A stretch of DNA of 26,871 nucleotides. It comes from Treponema sp. UBA3862. Lineage in GTDB: Bacteria; Spirochaetota; Spirochaetia; Treponematales; Treponemataceae. The stretch covers positions 1 through 26,871 of the forward strand of contig DGGY01000035.1 of the NCBI GenBank assembly GCA_002392405.1. Direction: 5' to 3'. The translations under genes were made by a program, and so were the position numbers. The notes under the pieces were generated by a model. It did not search any database. It was not told the origin of the DNA and saw nothing but the letters and a program-made list of their open reading frames with translations. Below, in pieces: positions 14,795 through 20,125 of the stretch (positions within the stretch are counted from its first letter, which is position 1; each line of letters begins with the position of its first letter).

Positions 14795-16039
14795 ATGCCA
14801 AAAGTAATGCAGTACAGCAAAGGATCTATCATTTACTTTGCCGGCGACAGAGACGAAAGAGTATTCATCTTACAGAAAGGTTGCGTAGTTATTTCCACAA
14901 CCGATATCGAAACAAACCTTCCGGTTACAGAACAGATTAAAACAGGTGAATTTTTCGGCGTAAAATCTGCACTTGGACATTTTCCCCGCGAAGAAACTGC
15001 TACAGTTTTAATGGATTCCGTTTGTCTTTCCCTCACAGTTCAGGAATTCGAAAACATTTTCTCTTCAAACAAAGCTGTAATAATGAAGATGCTCCGCGTT
15101 TTCTCAAACCAGCTCAGACAGATTCACAAAAAAACAGAAGAAATCTTAAACAAAGGTCAGGATATCAACCAGCAGACAGGAATGATGAGCGTTGCCCAGG
15201 CTTTTTACAATGACGAATCATGGAGAAGCTGTGCCGACGTCTGCATCAACTACCTCAAGCGCTATCCGACTGCAACCAACAAGGAAGCAGTTGCAAAAAT
15301 GTACACGACTGCAAATGCCCGCGCTCAGAAAGCAGGACTTACAGCAAGTATGGAAGCGGGAGCAGATGCTTCTTCAAACGACCAGGCATTAAAACTCTTT
15401 GAACTTCCTGCCTTCAGCCGCTTTGCAAAAAAATATGAACCGGGTCAGGTCATCATCACTGAATTTGAACCTGGTGACAGTTTCTACCTTATTCAGAGCG
15501 GAAACGTTCAGCTTGTAAAGTGCGTTAACGGTCAGAATAAAAACCTCGACATCTTAAAGCCGGGAGAATTCTTCGGCGAAATGGCGATTCTCGACAACTC
15601 ACCGCGCTCAGCAACCTGTCTTGCAGAAGGCCCGGTTCAGTGCCTTGAGTTCAACAAGGCAAACTTTGAAATCTTAATCACAGGCAATCCTCAGATTGCG
15701 CTCAATATCTTAAAGCTTTTCTGTAAGCGTATTTACGACCAGAAACGCCGCTTCAAGATTCTTGTAATCCAGGATCTTCAGGCACGCATTGCAGACGTAT
15801 TCTGTATGCTCGACGAGATGAATCCAAATTCAAATCCTAATGACCGCCAGAGACGCTTCAATGTAACGATTCAGGAAGTTGCTCACTGGGCAGGACTTTC
15901 ACTCGAGCAGACAAGAGATGAAGTTAACCGCTTCGTAAGCTCAAGAAAGCTCATGGTTTACGATACAAACATGGTAGTTTCAAACATCATGGATATGAAG
16001 CGTATTGTAGACACAAGAACAATGGCCCGCCAGCAGTAG
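14795..16039 (+). CDS. Crp/Fnr-type regulator with two cyclic-nucleotide-binding domains
   Basis: The 414-residue product contains two CNB folds. The first (about 5-115) keeps the fold (GEFFGVKSALG) but lacks the Arg-Ser/Ala of the phosphate-binding cassette. A TPR-like helical linker follows (about 133-182: AQAFYNDESWRSCADVCINY). The second CNB (about 205-315) has a canonical cassette GEFFGEMAILDNSPRSAT (257-274). The C-terminus (about 328-395) is a winged helix with IQEVAHWAGLSLEQTRDEV. It therefore looks like a DNA-binding regulator sensing a cyclic nucleotide through the second domain only. GAGAGG precedes the ATG, and a TATAAT at 14771-14776 is a candidate -10. It diverges from the PHP gene. 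Confidence 0.85.
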   Translation: MPKVMQYSKGSIIYFAGDRDERVFILQKGCVVISTTDIETNLPVTEQIKTGEFFGVKSALGHFPREETATVLMDSVCLSLTVQEFENIFSSNKAVIMKMLRVFSNQLRQIHKKTEEILNKGQDINQQTGMMSVAQAFYNDESWRSCADVCINYLKRYPTATNKEAVAKMYTTANARAQKAGLTASMEAGADASSNDQALKLFELPAFSRFAKKYEPGQVIITEFEPGDSFYLIQSGNVQLVKCVNGQNKNLDILKPGEFFGEMAILDNSPRSATCLAEGPVQCLEFNKANFEILITGNPQIALNILKLFCKRIYDQKRRFKILVIQDLQARIADVFCMLDEMNPNSNPNDRQRRFNVTIQEVAHWAGLSLEQTRDEVNRFVSSRKLMVYDTNMVVSNIMDMKRIVDTRTMARQQ

Positions 16040-16377
16040 ATTTTTTAAGGGGAGAAGTCTCTCCCCTGCGTCACACTCCGTTGTGCCGCACCCCACTCAA
16101 CGGGGCACTTTTTTGTCAGTGCGGCCCCGTAACGCCCCGAAGGCACTCAGCACAGTTCTCCACATGCGGTGTTAAGCCGCGCGCCCACCCCACACATCGC
16201 TGTCACTCATCACAGCGTTTCTGCAGCCCCTGTCTAAAAGCGCGCCCTACATGTCCTGTCACGCGGCAGGTCCAATCAGCCTGAACTGCCCCACCCCTCA
16301 TGAACACTTTCCCCCTCCGAAGAAGGCATTCACACATTCCCTATATCAGGGCTGTAAAACACGAAACGACCTTCAGC
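16040..16377. other. Gene-free gap with C-rich stretch
   Basis: After two hairpins near 16049-16114 the plus strand is unusually C-rich and G-poor up to about 16340, with repeated CCCC and CACA words. A 67-codon frame here starts without a Shine-Dalgarno and has no recognisable protein character. I see no RNA gene or known repeat. Confidence 0.4.
16083..16114 (+). terminator. Probable terminator after the CNB regulator
   Basis: A CCCC/GGGG stem (16091-16094 and 16102-16105), possibly extended by GTGCC/GGCAC, is followed by CAC and six T (16109-16114). A separate perfect hairpin GGGGAGA-AGTC-TCTCCCC (16049-16066) precedes it. Confidence 0.5.
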
Positions 16378-17190
16378 TCAGGCAAGATTCTCTTTAATAA
16401 TTTTATCTACCAGGCGGGGGCTTAAAGGCCTTGCTTTGGATTCAAGTGTATAAATAAAGTTTTTCCCGGGGATCCAGCCGCTGGAAGAATACAACGCTAT
16501 TTTTGACAATGCATTATCACAGTAGTCAGGATTATCCATGAGTCCAAAATGCTCCCAGATTACAGAAGTGCCGTCTTTCAGATTAAGGCACATAAAATCA
16601 GGATGAAAATCTCCTCTGCCTTTTATTGCCACGGGATACTCATAGCGGTACGGCACACCTGAGTAAAACAATGCATTTGCAATAAGTATTTCTGACTTGG
16701 AGCGAACCCTCTCGCCGCGCGCTGTAATAAAATCAGGTGCATCATTTTCAAAAGGCAGCGGCTTAAAGGTAACAGACTGCCATTGTTCTGCATATTGCGC
16801 GGGAGATATACAAAGCGGTGAAATCATTTTCTGAAGGTCAGACGGATATTTTTGAAAAAACTCAAGCAGTTCAGTCTCAGAATAATTACATAGGGCATAA
16901 TCAAGCGCATCAAGCTGTTTTTGAAGCACTTTTTCAAGCTGCAAATTATATTTTTTCTGTGCCAGTTTTGCTGCAACCTGAAGGTTCTTTCTGTTTATGT
17001 AAGTCCCCTGCCTGTCTTCAGGTGTACTCCTGATATAAAACTGCAGGGAGTTTCCTTTTTTTACAGTTTTAAGCATCCCTGACGGAGCATTTTTTCCCCT
17101 CTGGCGCAGAAAGCGGAGTAAATCAAACAAAATACCGCGCTTTTTTATGATTGCAGCGCGGAGTAAGTCATTTACAATTAATTTTTGCAT
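16378..17190 (-). CDS. PD-(D/E)XK-like nuclease family protein
   Basis: The 270-residue product has a basic helical N-terminal half (about 1-110) and a C-terminal half resembling a restriction-endonuclease fold. Seen are VRSKSEILIANAL (Glu167), YRYEYPVAIKGRGDFHPDFM (Asp198), IWEHFGLMD (Glu213) and a following Lys230. The spacing E-x30-PD-x14-E-x-H fits a PD-(D/E)XK variant with WEHFG in place of ExK. I do not recognise a named family member. I start at ATG 17190, preceded by GGAGG; the longer in-frame extension to 17241 lacks this. Its leader carries an inverted copy of the motif that defines the 83-bp repeat array just upstream. It may be an orphan defence or mobile-element nuclease. Confidence 0.65.
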   Translation of the reverse strand: MQKLIVNDLLRAAIIKKRGILFDLLRFLRQRGKNAPSGMLKTVKKGNSLQFYIRSTPEDRQGTYINRKNLQVAAKLAQKKYNLQLEKVLQKQLDALDYALCNYSETELLEFFQKYPSDLQKMISPLCISPAQYAEQWQSVTFKPLPFENDAPDFITARGERVRSKSEILIANALFYSGVPYRYEYPVAIKGRGDFHPDFMCLNLKDGTSVIWEHFGLMDNPDYCDNALSKIALYSSSGWIPGKNFIYTLESKARPLSPRLVDKIIKENLA

Positions 17191-17209
17191 ATTAATCCTC
17201 CGTGTAGAG

Positions 17210-17302
17210 CAGAATTTATGCATTTTTTGGATGAACGGCAAGAAAAAAATAAGGAAATAAGAGGAATTATTAAAAAAAGGGGCGGAGAATGCATAAATTC
17301 TG
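17210..17302. repeat. Inverted copies of the repeat-core motif around the nuclease leader
   Basis: CAGAATTTATGCATT (17210-17224) is the exact reverse complement of AATGCATAAATTCTG (17288-17302), the entry of the first 83-bp unit. The inverted copy ends about 13 nt upstream of the Shine-Dalgarno of the nuclease gene. The pair could be protein-binding half sites, or form a long stem in the transcript. The stretch between them is A-rich and otherwise featureless. Confidence 0.8.
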
Positions 17303-17623
17303 TATTTCCTGACTGAAATTTATGTATTTTTGAGTGTCCGGCGCGCCGAGGGGAGTTAAACAGAAGTGAAAAAGCATAAATTCTGCGGTTCCGGCATTAA
17401 TTTTATGTATTTTAAGTAAAACAAGCGCCGGAAAAACTCACAAAGCAGGCGCGGATACATAAATTCTGCATTTCCTGACTGATATTTATGTATTTTTGAG
17501 TGTCCGGCGCGCCGCGGGGAGTAAATCAACAGCGAAAAAGCATAAATTCTGCGGTTCCGGCATTAATTTTATGTATTTTAAGTAAAACAGGTGCCGGAAA
17601 AGCTCACAAAGCAGGCGCGCCAT
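17292..17623 (+). repeat. Four 83-bp tandem repeats in ABAB order
   Basis: Each unit starts with CATAAATTCTG, at exactly 17292, 17375, 17458 and 17541, a constant 83-bp period. Units 1 and 3 are near-identical, as are units 2 and 4, while neighbours are diverged, so the array is a duplicated 166-bp dimer. Every unit also has a downstream TTATGTATTTT. In units 1 and 3 this closes an imperfect dyad with the opening CATAAATT. Units 1 and 3 contain the palindrome CGGCGCGCCG. The array lies upstream of the nuclease gene on its transcription side. Confidence 0.92.
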
Positions 17624-17695
17624 GCCCGGGAGTGTATCTTCCGCACCTGCATATATTTGCCCTGACGCATATTCATTAAAAAATCATTATTTTAC

Positions 17696-17757
17696 TTGAC
17701 ACAATTATATTGTATTCAATATATTTTATACAGAAATATTTGATACAATATAATTTA
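17696..17757 (+). promoter_or_regulatory. gpx operon promoter with OhrR-like operators
   Basis: TTGACA (17696-17701) and TATATT (17720-17725, spacer 18) form the promoter. Between them CACAATTATATTGTA (17700-17714) matches 13 of 15 bases of the B. subtilis OhrR half-operator TACAATTAAATTGTA as I remember it. A second, weaker TACAATATAATTTA lies at 17744-17757 and overlaps an additional TATAAT (17749-17754). The third gene of the operon encodes an OhrR-type repressor, supporting autoregulation. Confidence 0.65.
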
Positions 17758-17770
17758 CGGAGGCAGAAAT

Positions 17771-18310
17771 ATGTCAATTTATGAACACTCTTTTAACGAC
17801 GGAAAAGGAAATCCTCTTTCAATGGAAAACTACAGGGACAAAGTTCTCTTAATCGTAAACACTGCAACCGGCTGCGGTTTTACCCCTCAGTATGAAGGAC
17901 TTGAAAAACTTTACGAAAAATACCACGAAAAAGGACTTGAGATACTCGACTTCCCGTGCAACCAGTTCGGTCATCAGGCCCCGGGCACAGATGAAGAAAT
18001 TACTCAGTTCTGTTCTTTTAAATATCACACACAGTTTCCGCAGATGCAGAAAATCGATGTTAACGGAGAAAATGAACACCCGCTCTATACTTTCTTAAAA
18101 GCCCAGAAAGGCTTTACAGGATTCTCAGGACTCAAGGGAGCTGTTATGAGCGCCTTCATCAAAAAACAGGACAAGAACTACAAAAATAATCCCGACATTA
18201 AGTGGAACTTCACAAAATTCCTTGTTGACCGCAGCGGAAATGTAATCGACCGCTTTGAAAGTACTGTAGAACCTGAAAAAATTGAAGAAAAAATCAGCGC
18301 ACTGCTGTAA
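17771..18310 (+). CDS. Glutathione peroxidase family thiol peroxidase
   Basis: The 179-residue product belongs to the GPx/BtuE family, which reduces hydrogen peroxide and organic hydroperoxides. The catalytic Cys35 lies in NTATGCGFTPQY (a Cys, not selenocysteine, enzyme). The LDFPCNQFGHQAPG block carries the Gln, and KWNFTKFLVD the Trp144/Asn145 of the active site. Cys81 in FCSFKYHTQFP matches the resolving Cys of thioredoxin-dependent members, so thioredoxin rather than glutathione is the likely reductant. GGAGG precedes the ATG. The next gene encodes a thioredoxin-reductase-like flavoprotein and the third an OhrR regulator, so this is the effector of a peroxide-response operon. Confidence 0.92.
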   Translation: MSIYEHSFNDGKGNPLSMENYRDKVLLIVNTATGCGFTPQYEGLEKLYEKYHEKGLEILDFPCNQFGHQAPGTDEEITQFCSFKYHTQFPQMQKIDVNGENEHPLYTFLKAQKGFTGFSGLKGAVMSAFIKKQDKNYKNNPDIKWNFTKFLVDRSGNVIDRFESTVEPEKIEEKISALL

Positions 18311-18332
18311 AATAACTGAGAGAGGAAAACTT

Positions 18333-19256
18333 ATGCTTTATGATGTAATAATAACCGGAGCCGGACCTGCAGGAATATCAGCCGCACTTTATGCGCGCCG
18401 CGCAAACCTGAATGTACTTGTAATTCACACGGGAGCACAGGCTCTTGAAAAAGCACATAAAATCGAAAACTACTACGGTTTTCCTCAGGGAATCAGCGGC
18501 CCGGAACTTTACGAAGCAGGCCTTAAGCAGGCTGAAAATCTTGGGGTTACAGTCTTAAAAGACCAGGTAATCAGTCTGTTTCAGAACTCAGACAAAAGTT
18601 TTTCTGTAATAACGGCAGGAGAAGAAAACGGTAATGCAGGCGGCGAAAAGCAGTTCAACTCAAAAACCCTCATCATCGCCTGCGGAAACAAAAAACTCCG
18701 TCCTGCCGTAAAAGGCATTACAGAATATGAAGGTCACGGTGTAAGCTACTGCGCAGTTTGCGACGCCTTTTTCTACAGAAACAAAGACGCCGTTGTAATC
18801 GGAAACGGAAAGTTTGCCGTAAGCGAAGCAGACGACCTTGCAAATACAGCTTCGTCAGTAAAAATCCTTACAGACGGCCAGGATGAAAGCGAAATAAAAA
18901 AGACTGCGGGCACAAAATATGAAATCATCACAAAAAAAGTAAAAGAGATAAAAGGTGATGACAAGACAGGACGAGTGAACGCTGTAGAATTTGAAGACGG
19001 AGAAATATTAAAGACAGACGGTGTATTCATAGCGCTCGGAGAAGCGGGGGCGGCAGACTTTGCAAAAAAAGCAGGCATTTTCTTAAACGGCGACAGCATA
19101 AAAACTGACGAAAAAATGCGCACTAACGTAAAAGGAATTTTTGCCTGCGGAAACAGCACCGGCGGACTTCTTCAGGTGAGCAAGGCAGTTTACGAAGGTG
19201 CTGTTGCAGGTTTAAGTGCCGTAAACTTTTTAAGGGAAACAGGAGAGGCTGAATAA
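18333..19256 (+). CDS. Thioredoxin-reductase-like FAD oxidoreductase
   Basis: The 307-residue product has an FAD-binding GAGPAG (9-14), a redox-active CAVC (140-143) followed by DAFF, a second dinucleotide motif IGNGKFAVSEA (about 156-166), and a C-terminal FAD segment GIFACGN followed by GLLQVSKAVYEGAVAG. It departs from classical TrxB: the HRRxxxR NADPH-phosphate motif is absent (KILTDGQDE instead), and the usual GIFAAGD has Asn for Asp. It is therefore a TrxR-like enzyme with uncertain cofactor and partner. GAGAGG precedes ATG 18333; an upstream in-frame ATG at 18282 overlaps gpx and is less likely. Placement after a Cys peroxidase suggests it recycles that enzyme, directly or through a thioredoxin. 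Confidence 0.85.
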   Translation: MLYDVIITGAGPAGISAALYARRANLNVLVIHTGAQALEKAHKIENYYGFPQGISGPELYEAGLKQAENLGVTVLKDQVISLFQNSDKSFSVITAGEENGNAGGEKQFNSKTLIIACGNKKLRPAVKGITEYEGHGVSYCAVCDAFFYRNKDAVVIGNGKFAVSEADDLANTASSVKILTDGQDESEIKKTAGTKYEIITKKVKEIKGDDKTGRVNAVEFEDGEILKTDGVFIALGEAGAADFAKKAGIFLNGDSIKTDEKMRTNVKGIFACGNSTGGLLQVSKAVYEGAVAGLSAVNFLRETGEAE

Positions 19257-19780
19257 TGAAAAAGGAAAATATAAAAGCAGCAGAAAAATTGAATCCCGGA
19301 AAACCTGCTGAAAAATTGAATCCCGCCGGCCCTTCAAACAGCACATCCGGGGACGATGGTCACTACGACTGCCTTAAACTTTCAAACCAGCTGTGTTTTC
19401 CTCTGTATGCTGCAAGCAGGGAAATTACCAGAACCTACACTCCCCTCTTAAAACAGCTCGGCCTGACCTACACGCAGTACATTGCCCTCCTTGTTTTATG
19501 GGAAGAAAAATCCCTTACAATCGGCGATTTAGGCAGAAAGCTCTTCTTAGATACAGGTACCCTTTCACCCATGCTCAAAGGAATGGAGGAAAAAGGCCTT
19601 ATAAGCCGCATCCGTGAAAAAGACGATGAGAGGGTTGTAAAAATTACGGTTACACAAAAAGGAGAAGCCTTAAAAGAAAAAGCAGTATCAATTCCTGAAA
19701 CAGTCGGCTCCTGCCTGAATCTGTCAAACGAAGAAGCAGAAGAACTTTATAAAATACTGTATAAAATCCTTTCAAACTAA
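19256..19780 (+). CDS. ohrR: OhrR-type MarR family peroxide-sensing repressor
   Basis: The 174-residue product is a MarR winged-helix protein of the OhrR group. The sensing Cys47 lies in NQLCFPLYAASREI. The three tyrosines that contact it in B. subtilis OhrR are conserved at matching offsets: Tyr51, Tyr61 and Tyr72. The recognition helix and wing read LDTGTLSPMLKGMEEKGLI and REKDDERVVKI. A late Cys153 could act as the second Cys of a 2-Cys type. An unusual N-terminal tail of about 37 residues contains a 9-residue tandem repeat (AEKLNPGKP, AEKLNPAGP), mirrored in DNA with 27-bp period at 19280 and 19307. The start overlaps the previous stop (TAATG), with GGAGAGG upstream. Confidence 0.9.
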   Translation: MKKENIKAAEKLNPGKPAEKLNPAGPSNSTSGDDGHYDCLKLSNQLCFPLYAASREITRTYTPLLKQLGLTYTQYIALLVLWEEKSLTIGDLGRKLFLDTGTLSPMLKGMEEKGLISRIREKDDERVVKITVTQKGEALKEKAVSIPETVGSCLNLSNEEAEELYKILYKILSN

Positions 19781-19815
19781 AAAAAAGCCCCGGAAGTCAA
19801 TAAAACTTCCAGGGG
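19779..19815 (-). terminator. Rho-independent terminator of the tRNA-Thr transcript
   Basis: On the minus strand CCCC(T)GGAAGT and ACTTCCGGGG (arms 19805-19815 and 19788-19797, one bulge) form a strong stem followed by C and eight T. It faces the tRNA-Thr side; read from ohrR the hairpin has no T-run. Confidence 0.7.
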
Positions 19816-19842
19816 AAAGCCAACTAACAGACTCGAACTGTT
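19816..19842 (-). repeat. Duplicate of the tRNA-Thr 3' end
   Basis: 27 bases identical to 19991-20017, covering the whole T arm, the 3' acceptor strand and three following T. The two copies are direct repeats 175 bp apart. This is the kind of target duplication left at attachment sites in tRNA 3' ends. There is no matching 5' acceptor strand, so it is not a second functional tRNA. Confidence 0.85.
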
Positions 19843-19990
19843 CCCCTCTAGTCACAGCCTCCTGCTGCTCCCGACGGGGCGCTTTCGTTCGCTTCCGGCT
19901 GCATCCATGCAGCCTCTTCGCCTGCCGGCGCGCTCACTGCATTAAACAGTTCGAAGTGCACCTGAAAAGTTTAAATAGTTTAAAATAAAA
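19843..19990. other. GC-rich structured insert between tRNA 3'-end repeats
   Basis: The stretch 19843-19940 is markedly GC-rich and contains the inverted repeat GGCTGCAT/ATGCAGCC (around 19900-19917), plus several GCG/CGC words. It is flanked by an inverted pair: TCGAACTGTT (19833-19842, inside the tRNA duplicate) and AACAGTTCGA (19945-19954). The last 35 bp before the tRNA are AT-rich. It has no coding frame and could be a structured RNA or an element remnant. Confidence 0.5.
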
Positions 19991-19992
19991 AA

Positions 19993-20065
19993 AGCCAACT
20001 AACAGACTCGAACTGTTTACCTGCTCGTTACGAGGGAGCTGCTCTACCGGGTGAGCTAAGTTGGC
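19993..20065 (-). tRNA. tRNA-Thr (anticodon CGT)
   Basis: A 73-nt cloverleaf on the minus strand. The acceptor GCCAACT/AGTTGGC pairs perfectly, the D arm is GCTC...GAGC, the anticodon loop is CTCGTAA with anticodon CGT for ACG codons, and the T arm is AACAG-TTCGAGT-CTGTT. The discriminator is U and CCA is not encoded. The last anticodon-stem pair (31-39) is a C-C mismatch, which is unusual. A TTGACA at 20111-20116 on the minus strand may be its -35, with a weak AATGAT as -10. Confidence 0.93.
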
Positions 20066-20125
20066 AGTAAATTAAACATATCAGAAATCATTGATTTTTT
20101 CAAATGAATCTGTCAAATTTACTTT

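Larger units (their letters stand above)
17191..17770. other. Intergenic region of nuclease and gpx genes
   Basis: This 580-bp gene-free stretch contains the nuclease leader with its inverted motif, the 83-bp array (17292-17623), a short GC-rich end with another GGCGCGCC, and from about 17640 the AT-rich promoter/operator region of the gpx operon. No protein-coding frame is credible. Confidence 0.6.

Noticed and set aside
16049..16066. Terminator hairpin GGGGAGA/TCTCCCC
   Set aside because: A perfect stem, but no T-run follows on either strand; the next hairpin at 16083-16114 is the better candidate.
16081..16284. 67-codon plus-strand frame in the C-rich gap
   Set aside because: No Shine-Dalgarno, and the Cys/Pro/His-rich product simply reflects the base skew.
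17292..17623. CRISPR array
   Set aside because: The units are contiguous 83-bp tandem repeats in ABAB order, without short constant repeats separated by unique spacers, and no cas genes are near.
19816..19842. A second tRNA gene
   Set aside because: Only the T arm and 3' acceptor strand are present; no matching 5' acceptor strand, D arm or anticodon arm lies upstream.
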